This document shows positions 7,779 to 16,176 of a DNA stretch of 64,000 nucleotides, in pieces. The stretch lies in assembly GCF_012396615.1 (NCBI RefSeq), contig NZ_JAAXPV010000012.1:1-64000 (forward strand). The letters are read 5' to 3'. The notes beneath the pieces were generated by a model, which had not been told where the DNA came from, made no database searches, and saw only the letters and a program-made list of their open reading frames with translations. Made by a program: the position numbers and the translations under genes. How positions within the stretch are numbered: position 1 is the stretch's first letter; the number at the start of each line of letters is the position of its first letter. The stretch comes from Rothia terrae (GTDB taxonomy: Bacteria; Actinomycetota; Actinomycetes; Actinomycetales; Micrococcaceae).

Positions 7779-8573
7779 ATGAAAACTCCACGTATTACCG
7801 TGGTGACGGCAGGGTTGTCAGAGCCGTCATCCACCGCTCTTTTAGGTGAGCAGCTGGCGGACGCAACGGTGCAGGCGCTAGGAAAAATGGGCGTCCAGCC
7901 TGAGGTTGAAACTATTAATGTGAGGTCTATTGCCACCGATATCACCAACCATTTTTTGACGGGTTTTCCCGCCGGAAAGCTTCCTGAGGCACTTGATAGC
8001 GTCTACGCATCGGATGCTCTGATTGTTGTGTCACCAACTTTCAAAGCGTCTTATACCGGGCTTTTCAAGTCTTTTTGGGATCTGGTGGAGGACGGTTCTC
8101 TGCAGGGCAAGGCTGTTCTACTGGCGGCAACCGGCGGCACGTCGCGTCATTCGCTGATGATTGATACCGCCATGCGCCCGCTGTTTACGTACCTTAAGGC
8201 GCAGGTTGCTCCGTCCGGTGTTTTTGCGGCGACTGACGATTTTGGGTCGGATGCTAATCTTCAATCGCGCATCGATAAAGCGACTGCTGAATTCGCGCAA
8301 ATTATTGGCTGGTTAGGCGTTTTGCCAACCCACGATCGACCGCAACAGGCGTCACCAGGTGTTTATCCCACGTCCGCGACTGAAGCTATCGACGAGAGCG
8401 AGCGTGCGGCGGCAATCTCTGATGGCGCGCCCTCAGGCTCGGAATTTGATGATGCGGGCGGCGCTAATTCCGGCTCGTTCTTTGGCATTGCTAAAGAACG
8501 TAAAGCCCCGGGGTTGGAGCCGCTAAAAGTAATTCCTTTTGCGCAATTGTTGAACAATAATAAAGGCAATTAA
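7779..8573 (+). CDS. CE1759-type NADPH-dependent FMN reductase
   Basis: 264 residues. Residues 1-190 form a flavodoxin-like FMN reductase fold: VVTAGLSEPSSTALLGEQLA (phosphate-binding loop), ALIVVSPTFKASYTGLFKSFWDL and LLAATGGTSRHSLMID. The C-terminal 75 residues are low complexity (DGAPSGSEFDDAGG) and end in VIPFAQLLNNNKGN. AGGAG lies 8 nt upstream of ATG. It follows the luciferase-like monooxygenase by 111 nt and presumably supplies it with FMNH2. A strong terminator follows. Confidence 0.85.
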   Translation: MKTPRITVVTAGLSEPSSTALLGEQLADATVQALGKMGVQPEVETINVRSIATDITNHFLTGFPAGKLPEALDSVYASDALIVVSPTFKASYTGLFKSFWDLVEDGSLQGKAVLLAATGGTSRHSLMIDTAMRPLFTYLKAQVAPSGVFAATDDFGSDANLQSRIDKATAEFAQIIGWLGVLPTHDRPQQASPGVYPTSATEAIDESERAAAISDGAPSGSEFDDAGGANSGSFFGIAKERKAPGLEPLKVIPFAQLLNNNKGN

Positions 8574-8579
8574 AAATGA

Positions 8580-8617
8580 AATTCTCGGTTTTTATTTTAG
8601 GAACCGAGAATTTTTTA
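8580..8617 (+). terminator. Intrinsic terminator after FMN reductase
   Basis: An 11-bp stem, AATTCTCGGTT (8580-8590) with AACCGAGAATT (8602-8612), is followed by TTTTTAT. It ends the monooxygenase/reductase transcript. Confidence 0.85.
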
Positions 8618-8706
8618 TATTAATTTACGAGAACTATAAAAAATGGTTTATATTTAGCTACAACCACATAGGCTCACACATGACCCCGGAGGTTTTTAGA
8701 GGAACT

Positions 8707-9204
8707 ATGGATGCATCATCAGCGCCCCCTGCCGACCGCGCAAACCTCTCTCTCTGGCAAAACTACACAGAGGTTAACGACTACCTCCAGCTAGTTACCG
8801 ACAAGACTTTAAAACAGCAGGCAGGCATTCGCTTAGTTGATTTCAAAGTCCTCCAGATTCTCGTTGAGTCCCCCGAAGCTCAGGCAAGCCAAATGGTTCG
8901 CATGGGTCACCTTTCCCAGACGCTCAAGCTCTCCCCCTCGCGTCTGACCTACCAGATTAATTCACTCGCAAAATCAGGGTGGGTTGAAAAGGTAAGCGTT
9001 GATTCCGACCGTCGCGGTGCTGGCGTCAGCATCACCGATGCCGGACGCGAAATTTTTGAGACCGCACGGTCTATTCACAAGGCCACCCTGCACGATTTGG
9101 TGTGCGGCAACTTATCAAAGAGCGAGGTAGAGTTCCTCGGAGCTATCTATTCACGCATCTTTGATTCTATTGACACGCATTATCGCGAACGCTCGTACAA
9201 CTAG
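8707..9204 (+). CDS. MarR-family winged-helix regulator
   Basis: A 165-residue DNA-binding repressor-like protein. The winged helix-turn-helix is at about 60-110 (MGHLSQTLKLSPSRLTYQIN recognition region), followed by the wing with VSVDSDRRGAGVSITDAG. Helical dimerisation segments flank it. I chose ATG 8707 because GAGGA sits just upstream; ATG 8680 is in frame but has no ribosome binding site. It lies directly downstream of the flavin monooxygenase pair and near ohr, suggesting control of redox genes. No regulated operator is proven, and there is no conserved OhrR N-terminal cysteine. Confidence 0.82.
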   Translation: MDASSAPPADRANLSLWQNYTEVNDYLQLVTDKTLKQQAGIRLVDFKVLQILVESPEAQASQMVRMGHLSQTLKLSPSRLTYQINSLAKSGWVEKVSVDSDRRGAGVSITDAGREIFETARSIHKATLHDLVCGNLSKSEVEFLGAIYSRIFDSIDTHYRERSYN

Positions 9205-9217
9205 AGCTAGTTAAACA

Positions 9218-9256
9218 AGTGGAGGCCGGTGCTTATGGGCACCGGCCTCCACCTTT
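9218..9256. terminator. Terminator between convergent genes
   Basis: The stem GTGGAGGCCGGTGC/GCACCGGCCTCCAC (9219-9252) with a 6-nt loop is followed by CTTTAAAAAAATTT. It lies between the MarR gene and the convergent small membrane-protein genes and can work on both strands. Confidence 0.8.
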
Positions 9257-9264
9257 AAAAAAAT

Positions 9265-9585
9265 TTATTTTTGGGGGAAGATGCGTGAGTCTTCTGTGAT
9301 GGTTCCGCGACGAGCCGCCGGAGTATCTGCCGCTGAGGTCTCACTGGATGCGGTGGCGTCAGAATTTTCTACACAGTGCTGAACAGGCACGCTACCGATG
9401 CCCTGTGCGCGATGAAGCTTCTCGCGGTTAGCGAGAACCACCAGCGACATAGCGTTGAGTCCCAGGCCGACCACAAAAACAATCCAGCCAATCACCATGT
9501 AGTGGATGCCAGAGAGTAAAGCCCCAACCAGCATCGCCGCAACGGATGCGAGGTATGCCGGTGAAAGTAAAAATTTAGTATTCAT
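9265..9585 (-). CDS. Small two-helix membrane protein (paralog 1)
   Basis: 106 residues. The N-terminus KFLLSPAYLASVAAM leads into two transmembrane helices (about 10-30 and 33-52), with the GWIVFVVGLGLNAMSLVVLANREK pattern, then a low-complexity Ser/Ala/Thr tail ending in DSRIFPQK. It is similar in plan and sequence to the adjacent gene at 9598-9966 (shared SPAxLxS, the GWI..V.GL.LN pattern and an IF-plus-basic C-terminus). Function is unknown. A 12-nt gap to the upstream paralog implies one operon. Confidence 0.65.
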   Translation of the reverse strand: MNTKFLLSPAYLASVAAMLVGALLSGIHYMVIGWIVFVVGLGLNAMSLVVLANREKLHRAQGIGSVPVQHCVENSDATASSETSAADTPAARRGTITEDSRIFPQK

Positions 9586-9597
9586 CGGTGAAAGGTC

Positions 9598-9966
9598 CTA
9601 TGCGCGTACGCTAGCTGATTTTTTCTGACGAGATTTGAAGATGGAATTATCCTGCTCATCGGCATCTTCTGCGATGCTCACGATGGGCTGGCTTTCAGTG
9701 TCAGGTTCAGGATCTTCATCAAATGAAACCTCTTCACTCTGCGACAGTGCCTTGGGTTCGCGGTCTTCACGCAGGAAGGGCAGGGGTGCGCCCTTTGCCT
9801 GCTGGATGGAAACCACGGCAGAGAAGACGTTGAGTGCTAGTCCGGCGAGTAGCAGAATCCAGCCCAGCACTGTGATGAAAGTTGAGCTTGCACCGATCAT
9901 AATTGCGCCAACGAAAATCACAGCGAGGGAAGTTAAAAATGCCGGTGAGAGTTCTTTGAAATCCAT
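9598..9966 (-). CDS. Small two-helix membrane protein (paralog 2)
   Basis: 122 residues. MDFKELSPAFLTSLAVIFVGA starts the first helix and GWILLLAGLALNVFSAVV the second. A long acidic cytoplasmic-type tail (SFDEDPEPDTESQP) then ends in basic IFKSRQKKSASVRA. It is tandem with, and evidently duplicated from or to, the gene at 9265-9585. No family was recognised. The first gene of the pair has TAAAGGAACA just upstream of ATG. Confidence 0.68.
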   Translation of the reverse strand: MDFKELSPAFLTSLAVIFVGAIMIGASSTFITVLGWILLLAGLALNVFSAVVSIQQAKGAPLPFLREDREPKALSQSEEVSFDEDPEPDTESQPIVSIAEDADEQDNSIFKSRQKKSASVRA

Positions 9967-10210
9967 TGTTCCTTTATTTCACACGCGATGTGTCTACATA
10001 AAATCTTTATATGCCCAGTGCAGCATGTTTGAAAATGTGCTGATGAGCAATAGATTTTTAGTGTAGTGCATATTTCTGAGAACTTCTTGACTATTACCTG
10101 ATACCTCAGGCAGTGAGCAGAAGCCCACAGTTTTCGCGGGTTTTTGAATGACGCATCGTGTCATAAACGATGCGGGCTACAACCGTCTTGCACACCGCGG
10201 CAATTAATTT

Positions 10211-11950
10211 TTATGCGCGCAAAGAGCTGTATTCACCGTCCAAACTCTTTTGCGCAGTGACAATATCCATCTGTTTGGTCAGCAAATTCTGCTCTTCGGT
10301 CATGGTTTCCTTCAAAGTAGGTTGCGACTTGGTGGCATCCAAAGCCACTCGGGACATGTTCATGGTCATGCCGGCGTCGCGTCCTTCTTCAAGCTGGATC
10401 ATCATATCCAACTGGTTCAGCACCTTATGCACGGTTTCGTACTCGTAGTAGTTGCGCTGGTCAATGACTGCACTTTGCGCTGCCAGCAGGGAACGACGAC
10501 GCACACGGTTGATTTTCTCTAGCTTCTCGTTTCGAAGCTCAATCGCCTGAGTGTCAGCTTCTTGCATTTTCTTGTAGCGAGTTGAAATTTGTTCCAAGAG
10601 CTTCTGTACGCGCTCAACTTCTTCAGGGTCGCTTGAGGCTGCAGATTCCTTCAGCGCCAGCAAAGATGCTTTCTGCGCAATAGCGAGCAGTTCTTTTTCT
10701 TCAGCCTCAGCGTGATTGCCCTGCACCCCTACGCCGAGCACTTTCACCAGCGTGGGCAGAGTGAGTCCGGGGAACACCATCGTAAAGAAGAGAACGGTCA
10801 CCACCATAATGATGGCCTCCGCTCGCAATTCGCCCAGCGACAACGGCAGGGTGAGAGCGAGCACCAGCGTCACCAGTCCGCGCATACCCGACCACGTCAT
10901 CACCAGCACCTCGGCAAAGGAGTGCGGGGTGGTCAGCTTCTCTTTGCGAAAACGCCCGATCAGCCAGATCAAGCTCATCCATATAAGGCGCGTCAAAATA
11001 GTCACCACCGAAATCAGAACGCCGGCGCTAACGGTTGCCCACAGGTCAATTTCGGTGTGGTACACAATTTCACCGGCTTGCAGACCAATCAGACCGAAAG
11101 CCAGTCCGGTGACCATAAGTTCAAGGACGCGCCAGAAGGCATTGTCGGTCAGGCGGTCTTCGGCGGTGAGATCACCAACGGAGCTACCTACCTGAATAGC
11201 GGCAATCACCACGGCAATAACGCCGGATGCGTGAAGCTCCTCAGCGAGGATATATACGGCAAAGGGAATAACGAGGGTGACGGTACTGCGTGCAACGGTA
11301 TCATGCATCATACGACGAACCTTGCTACCGATCCAGCCGACAGCGAGACCGAGAAGCACAGCTACTACCGCACTGAAAATAAAGCTGGAGATCACAACAC
11401 CGGCAGCAAGGTCCCTCTCACCTTCGACCGCTAAAATTGCGGCCTGAAAAAGAACGAGCGAGACAGCGTCGTTGAAGATACCTTCGGTCTGCAATTTACT
11501 GACGATGCGGCGGGGAATGCCAACGGGTTCAGCCACGGCTTCAACAGCCACGGGGTCCGGTGGTGCGATGGCGGCACCAACGGCAAGCGCTACAGCAAAG
11601 CCCATACTGGGAATCAGTGCCCAGGTAAAACCGGCAACAACAAAAGCCGAAACAGCGGTGAGGGCTATGGAGTACATCAGGATGCTTCGCCACTCACGAC
11701 GCAATGAACTCCACGAGGTGCGGTGACCTATAGCCCAGAGAAGCGGCGGCAGAAAGATGGGAAGAAGAATTTCGGGTTCAATCTCAAGGCTAGGCAAACC
11801 GGGAACCACGATAATCAGCGTCGCCAATAATGTAAGCAGAACCGGCCACGGCAAATTGAAGCGGTCGCCCACTCCCACCATCAGAGCTGTTGCCAACAAA
11901 ATCACCACAAGAATGATGAGATACTCCACGGTTCTGTGTTCCCCTCGCAT
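10211..11950 (-). CDS. Na+/H+ antiporter, CPA1 family
   Basis: A 579-residue cation/proton exchanger. About twelve hydrophobic segments fill residues 8-420, with family signatures GAAIAPPDPVAVEAVAEPVG (residues near the ion-binding aspartate), EGIFNDAVSLVLF and TWSGMRGLVTLVLALTLP. The C-terminal 150 residues are charged and helical (EEVERVQKLLEQISTRYKKMQ), probably a cytoplasmic regulatory region. Start is uncertain: the ATG here has a weak site, while GTG at 11929 has GAGGGG about 11 nt upstream and would give 572 residues starting at VEYLIILVV. It stands alone on its strand. Confidence 0.88.
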   Translation of the reverse strand: MRGEHRTVEYLIILVVILLATALMVGVGDRFNLPWPVLLTLLATLIIVVPGLPSLEIEPEILLPIFLPPLLWAIGHRTSWSSLRREWRSILMYSIALTAVSAFVVAGFTWALIPSMGFAVALAVGAAIAPPDPVAVEAVAEPVGIPRRIVSKLQTEGIFNDAVSLVLFQAAILAVEGERDLAAGVVISSFIFSAVVAVLLGLAVGWIGSKVRRMMHDTVARSTVTLVIPFAVYILAEELHASGVIAVVIAAIQVGSSVGDLTAEDRLTDNAFWRVLELMVTGLAFGLIGLQAGEIVYHTEIDLWATVSAGVLISVVTILTRLIWMSLIWLIGRFRKEKLTTPHSFAEVLVMTWSGMRGLVTLVLALTLPLSLGELRAEAIIMVVTVLFFTMVFPGLTLPTLVKVLGVGVQGNHAEAEEKELLAIAQKASLLALKESAASSDPEEVERVQKLLEQISTRYKKMQEADTQAIELRNEKLEKINRVRRRSLLAAQSAVIDQRNYYEYETVHKVLNQLDMMIQLEEGRDAGMTMNMSRVALDATKSQPTLKETMTEEQNLLTKQMDIVTAQKSLDGEYSSLRA

Positions 11951-11981
11951 TCCGGCACAAAAGCCGGCATTCTAAAAAGCT

Positions 11982-12869
11982 TTATTGAATTTTATCGTTA
12001 TGATTTACCATTGCTTCTACAACAGCAGCGATAGAGTCTGACACCAGCTTTTCACCCTGCGTCTGGTCTTCAAAGCCCTTGGTCATAGCGCACAGGCTAA
12101 ATGCTCCCGCATCCAAAATTGCCACACCCACGGTGTTGAGGTTCCACAGGTTGTCGGTATCAGGCAGCCAACCGTTTTTGCACAGAACATCTTGATCGTC
12201 CTGCCGGCTTTCTTTGAGTGCGCCTACGCCCCAGCTTTGCGATTCATCCTTTGCGTGCATGAGTTCGCGCAGGTAGTCGACGTCGTTGGGGTTGGCCCAT
12301 TCCGCACCGTCATATACCGTACGGGCTATTTGCACCTGATCAACGGGGTTGGTTTCGTTACTACCCCAACCTTCACTGGATGAGGTATTAGTGACGCCCA
12401 TTTTCTGATAGGTGCCATTAAGAAAGTCCGCGCGCTCAGTATTGGTGGTGCCCAGCATTCCAAAAAGCTGTGAGGTGGCGTCGTTGTCGCTTTGCTCGAT
12501 GCTGGCTTTCATCGCCTGGTTTTGCTCATCGGTGAGCTGATCATTTTTTTCATGCTGAAAACGCATCACGGCGAGCGCAATGCTGACTTTTACGATGCTT
12601 GCCTCATAGCCGCGGTATTCAGGGTGGTATTGAAAGCCCTGGTTGGTGACGTGGTTGAAAGCGGCAACGGAGAGTTCATCGGCGCCGTAGGTTTGCGCGA
12701 GTTCATCGAGTTTTGAGGAGAGCACTTGCTCGGGGGTGAGCTGGTTTGCGGTTGCGTTTTTCTCTCGCCATGCACCTGCTGCCATGAGACCGGCGCCCAG
12801 CGCGAAGCCGCCTACCATGTGGCGGCGAGTGAACATGGGAACATTTACACCGGGTGCACGAGAAGTCAT
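11982..12869 (-). CDS. Tat-exported beta-lactamase-like serine hydrolase
   Basis: 295 residues. The N-terminus has a twin-arginine signal (FTRRHMVGGFALGAGLMAAGA). The mature part carries the penicilloyl-serine-transferase motifs: SxxK as SIVK (about residue 90), SDN as EQSDNDATS, and KNG in place of KTG (CKNGWLP). An obvious Glu166-type omega-loop motif is not seen, so true beta-lactamase activity is doubtful. It may be a cell-wall or unknown serine hydrolase of the class A fold. It is transcribed separately from the antiporter 30 nt downstream. Confidence 0.78.
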   Translation of the reverse strand: MTSRAPGVNVPMFTRRHMVGGFALGAGLMAAGAWREKNATANQLTPEQVLSSKLDELAQTYGADELSVAAFNHVTNQGFQYHPEYRGYEASIVKVSIALAVMRFQHEKNDQLTDEQNQAMKASIEQSDNDATSQLFGMLGTTNTERADFLNGTYQKMGVTNTSSSEGWGSNETNPVDQVQIARTVYDGAEWANPNDVDYLRELMHAKDESQSWGVGALKESRQDDQDVLCKNGWLPDTDNLWNLNTVGVAILDAGAFSLCAMTKGFEDQTQGEKLVSDSIAAVVEAMVNHNDKIQ

Positions 12870-12976
12870 GATTTTAGTCTAAGGCACTAGTGTACGCGGA
12901 ACGTATTTGTATCTCGCTGTGTGAATGAGCACCGTCTTAAAGCGCTATAGAGAAAGTTGCCCTGTGAGGAATACGT

Positions 12977-13510
12977 TTAGAGGAGCGGGCTTTTTTGTGT
13001 TTCGAAGTAGCGACGGTGGCACAGAATCGTTATACCTAGTGAGCACAGAGCAAAGTACAGTGCGCCCGAGAAAACATAGACGTAGGGCAGGCCACTGAGC
13101 ACCAGCAAAGAGATAAGAAAAGCACCGGCCACCGACAGTACAAGTTGCAGGGGAACCAGCGGAAGGACGCGCGTCGCACTCGGGGCAAATACCTCGAATG
13201 TTTTCGCGAGTAGTCCCGCGAAAGCGTACCCAACGCCGAGTGAGAGCGCACCTACTAGGCCAATCACACCGCTCACCGCCCACGAAAAACCGGTGTAGAC
13301 GGTGATGAGCGCACCGAAGATAAATCCGCTGACAAACCCGGTGAGCAGCACCATCATGAACGCTTTAAAACCGGGTGCGGGAATATCATTTTCGGGCTCA
13401 ATCTCGCGATCCGGCTGGCGCATCTGGACACGCGCAAAGACGGGCACTTGCTGAAAAACAAGTACCCGCCGATTGGGTTGATCGTCGGTGTGAGGCGCGC
13501 GCACGCTCAT
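12977..13510 (-). CDS. Membrane protein translationally coupled to BioB-like paralog
   Basis: 177 residues, MSVRAPHTDDQ start. The cytoplasmic N-terminus is about 50 residues, followed by four hydrophobic segments (AFMMVLLTGFVSGFIFGALI; GVIGLVGALSLGVGYAFAGL; LVPLQLVLSVAGAFLISLLVL; VFSGALYFALCSLGITIL). The start ATG overlaps the TAA of the upstream BioB-like gene (TAATG), giving strict translational coupling. There are only four helices and no BioY signature was recognised, so a biotin-transport role is unproven. The upstream in-frame extension overlaps the neighbouring gene and was rejected. Confidence 0.68.
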   Translation of the reverse strand: MSVRAPHTDDQPNRRVLVFQQVPVFARVQMRQPDREIEPENDIPAPGFKAFMMVLLTGFVSGFIFGALITVYTGFSWAVSGVIGLVGALSLGVGYAFAGLLAKTFEVFAPSATRVLPLVPLQLVLSVAGAFLISLLVLSGLPYVYVFSGALYFALCSLGITILCHRRYFETQKSPLL

Positions 13511-14184
13511 TAGGCGCCACAACCACCTGAGCCGCAGGCACAGTTGCCACCGCATCCACCGCTGGTGGGTGCCACCTCGGGCAGTGCATAGCCGTGGGCG
13601 TGCATGAACTCCTTGTGCTCTGCTAAAAGATCGCGATCTTCAGCACCGAGAACTTTAAAACGTCCGTCGGTGATCATGGTCAAATCAGCCAGCACGAGAG
13701 TGCCATTTTCGGCCTCGCGGTCGGCAAGAACCAGTGCGTTAGCAATGTGAAGAGCTAGCGGTTGCAAGGACTGCAGGGTGTCGGCGCGTCCCTCACCCAC
13801 AACGAGGGTGGCTCGGGGTGCCGCTACGCGAGTTGCTGCCAGGATGCGCAAGGCACGCATGGCGGGTAAAGAGCTGTGTCCTTCAAGCTGTAGGAAATCA
13901 ACGGTAATGGTGTCTTTGGTGCCGGTTATCTGCGCGATATCAGCAGCAATGTCTTCGTTGGTGAGATCCGGCGCGATTTCTAGCACCTTGCCTTCAAAGC
14001 CTGAACCGTTACTGTAGAGGTTGCCCAGCTTCACCGTGTTCTGAAAGAAGCGGTAACGCAGTGAGGATGCGGCATCCACCATGGTAAAGGTTTGCGTCTC
14101 GGGTGCGGTGAGCATTTGTTCTAGCTCATCGCGGGTGGCGGGTTCTGCTGTGATGACTCGTTCGGCTAGTTCGGTGAAAGACAT
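13510..14184 (-). CDS. Truncated BioB-like paralog lacking the radical-SAM core
   Basis: 224 residues, clearly related to the BioB encoded just upstream. Residues 1-52 match the BioB N-terminus (ELAERVITAEPATRDE; TFTMVDAASSLRYRFFQN), and about 105-205 match its C-terminal region ([70 protein letters not shown]). The roughly 150 residues holding CxxxCxxC, the auxiliary-cluster cysteines and most of the barrel are missing. The C-terminus is a Gly/Cys tail with four cysteines (GGCGGNCACGSGGCGA), like the tail of BioB. It cannot be a biotin synthase by itself. It may be an Fe-S donor, scaffold or regulatory partner of BioB (inference). The next gene overlaps its stop. Confidence 0.8.
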   Translation of the reverse strand: MSFTELAERVITAEPATRDELEQMLTAPETQTFTMVDAASSLRYRFFQNTVKLGNLYSNGSGFEGKVLEIAPDLTNEDIAADIAQITGTKDTITVDFLQLEGHSSLPAMRALRILAATRVAAPRATLVVGEGRADTLQSLQPLALHIANALVLADREAENGTLVLADLTMITDGRFKVLGAEDRDLLAEHKEFMHAHGYALPEVAPTSGGCGGNCACGSGGCGA

Positions 14185-14336
14185 GGTTTCATTCTACGCC
14201 TCTCACTCTCACGGTTTTATAGTCTTACCGCCACAAGCGGCTGTGGGGCTAGTTAGCTGGTGAGCTTTCTGGCGGTGAGAATTTATTTCCTCTTTTGCTC
14301 GGATTTTCCACTGCCAGCCCCTCTCACGGTGAGAAG

Positions 14337-15569
14337 CTAGGCGTTGGGTGCGGTCTGCGTCCCCACTCCGCGTTTGCGCAACACCACACCGGCAGATGCG
14401 CCTGTCTCCGCGATACCGATTTCAACGGGGGTTGCTGCGGGTTCAGATCCGCAGACTCCTGCAGAACCGCATCCGCCGCATCCGCTACCCGGTGCTGAAC
14501 CGCACGGTGTAGGACCTACCCGAGTTTCCTCGGCAAGATTCACCCCGTGGGCTTTCATAAATTCTTGGTGCTCGGCTACGAGGTCGCGTCCTTCAGCACC
14601 CAGTACTTCAAAGCCGCCGTCACGAATCATCATTAGATCTTCAAGAGCTGACTGTCCTTCTGAGGTCAGGTAGTCACCCAAAAAGAGCGAGTTCACCACG
14701 TGCAGCGCCAGCGGCTGCAGTGAGCGCAGGTGCATTTCGCGTCCACCCGCCATACGTAGCTCTTTTTCGGGCGCCACAAGACGAACCGCCGCCAGAATAC
14801 GCAGGCATCGCATGGGCGTGAGTTCCCAAGTGCCTGCCAACGGTGTGCCGTCAAAGGGCATGAGGAAGTTGACGGGAATGGAGTCGCCTTCCAAGTTTTT
14901 GAGGGAGAAAATAGCATCCACCAGTTGCTCATCGCTCTCACCCATACCAACAATCAAACCGGAGCAGGCAGAGAGCCCAGCGTCCTGCGCTTTGTGCACG
15001 GTGTTCACGCGGTCTTCAAAACTGTGCGTGGTGCAGATGTCTTTGTAATGGTCTTCGCTGGTGTTGAGGTTGTGATTGTAGGCGTCAACGCCGGCATCTT
15101 TGAGGCGTTGTGCCTGTCCGTCTTTGAGAATGCCCATGCAGGCGCAGACTTCAATGTGAGGGTTCTCGTCTTTGAGTCCCTCCACCATTTTTGAAACTCT
15201 CTCAACATCGCGGTCGGTAGGGCCTTTACCCGATGCCACCATGCACACGCGCGATGCACCACCGGCAATGCCGTACTGTGCCTGCTTGATAGCTTCGTCC
15301 TGTTTGATCCAGGTGTATTTGAGAATGTCAGCTTCTGACCCCAGGCGTTGCGAGCAGTAGGTGCAATCTTCGGGGCACAGACCTGATTTCAGGTTGACGA
15401 GGTAGTTGACTTTGACTTTATTGCCAAAGAAGTGGCGGCGTAGTTGTGAGGCAGCGTTCACAATAGCGAAGGTTTGAGCGTCGGATGCGGTGAGTACGGC
15501 GAGCGCTTCGTCGCGGGTTGCCGGTTGACCTGCAAGAATGCGCTGGCCGAGTGTTGAGAAATCAATCAT
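14337..15569 (-). CDS. bioB: Biotin synthase
   Basis: A 410-residue radical-SAM enzyme converting dethiobiotin to biotin. The radical-SAM motif is [12 protein letters not shown] (Cys at about 51, 55, 58). Auxiliary [2Fe-2S] ligands are visible as [27 protein letters not shown] and the Arg in ELRMAGGRE. The BATS region ends near 345. An extra tail carries four cysteines ([18 protein letters not shown]) and is longer than in usual BioB (about 330-350 residues). ATG 15569 lies downstream of the BioQ-like operator, with no clear ribosome binding site, so it may be leaderless. No bioA, bioD or bioF is in the window. Confidence 0.95.
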   Translation of the reverse strand: MIDFSTLGQRILAGQPATRDEALAVLTASDAQTFAIVNAASQLRRHFFGNKVKVNYLVNLKSGLCPEDCTYCSQRLGSEADILKYTWIKQDEAIKQAQYGIAGGASRVCMVASGKGPTDRDVERVSKMVEGLKDENPHIEVCACMGILKDGQAQRLKDAGVDAYNHNLNTSEDHYKDICTTHSFEDRVNTVHKAQDAGLSACSGLIVGMGESDEQLVDAIFSLKNLEGDSIPVNFLMPFDGTPLAGTWELTPMRCLRILAAVRLVAPEKELRMAGGREMHLRSLQPLALHVVNSLFLGDYLTSEGQSALEDLMMIRDGGFEVLGAEGRDLVAEHQEFMKAHGVNLAEETRVGPTPCGSAPGSGCGGCGSAGVCGSEPAATPVEIGIAETGASAGVVLRKRGVGTQTAPNA

Positions 15570-15590
15570 GCATCTATTGATAAACCATTT

Positions 15591-15605
15591 TTGAACACTG
15601 TTCAA
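15591..15605. promoter_or_regulatory. BioQ-type operator between bioB and bioQ
   Basis: TTGAACACTGTTCAA is a perfect 15-bp palindrome and fits the corynebacterial BioQ pattern TGAAC-N3-GTTxx. On the minus strand TTGAAC also serves as a -35, with TATCAA 17 nt on and the bioB ATG a few bases later. On the plus strand TAGAAT at 15641-15646 lies 9 nt before the GTG of the regulator. Repression of both divergent genes is expected; the site itself is seen, and the regulator is inferred. Confidence 0.65.
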
Positions 15606-15654
15606 ATTATGACGCTTCAACCGTATTTACATTCACCGACTAGAATTATTGTTC

Positions 15655-16176
15655 GTGGCTTTATCTCGCGAGAAAATCTTAGACACCGCCTTCGCCCTGC
15701 TCACACAGTACGGCCTGGCGGATCTTTCGATGCGCCGCCTCGCATCCGAGCTCGAGGTAGCACCCGGTGCGCTCTACTATCACGTGAAGAATAAGCAGGA
15801 GCTCCTCACCCACCTCGCATCACGTATGCTTGCGCCCATTGAGTTTCCGCAGGACGCGTCCACCGCGGCAGCGCTCACCAGCGCGGCGGATCAGGTGTAT
15901 CGCCAGCTAGCTGGAATCCGCGAAAGTGCAGAGGTTGTGCGTCTTGCCGTGGCACTGCATCCCGAGCGCTTAGAACTGCTCTCAGCACTCACCATCACCT
16001 GCCATAAGGCTCAGGTCCCACAGCTGGCTGCCAAAACACTTCTTCACTCCATGCTCAGCTTCATCGAAGAAGAACAAACCCGCGCAACATCCACCGGCAC
16101 CGAGGCAGCAGCCCAACCACCCGCGTCCTACTGCGACGCAATATCAGCGGTTGCGCGAGGTTTCCTCGCAGCCTAG
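15655..16176 (+). CDS. bioQ: TetR-family repressor, BioQ-like
   Basis: A 173-residue TetR regulator. The helix-turn-helix occupies residues 3-48 (ALSREKILDTAFALLTQYG, then LSMRRLASELEVAPGALYYHVKNKQELL), and the ligand-binding helical domain follows. GTG 15655 sits about 9 nt after TAGAAT, so the message is probably leaderless; a TTG two codons upstream is the alternative. It is divergent from bioB across a palindromic operator matching the known BioQ consensus, so biotin control is the likely role. Naming rests on context and operator; sequence-level proof is absent. Confidence 0.75.
   Translation: MALSREKILDTAFALLTQYGLADLSMRRLASELEVAPGALYYHVKNKQELLTHLASRMLAPIEFPQDASTAAALTSAADQVYRQLAGIRESAEVVRLAVALHPERLELLSALTITCHKAQVPQLAAKTLLHSMLSFIEEEQTRATSTGTEAAAQPPASYCDAISAVARGFLAA

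Noticed and set aside
10712-11434. 240-codon His/Asn/Gln-rich plus-strand frame
   Set aside because: Antisense to the Na+/H+ antiporter; its composition is typical of a shadow frame.
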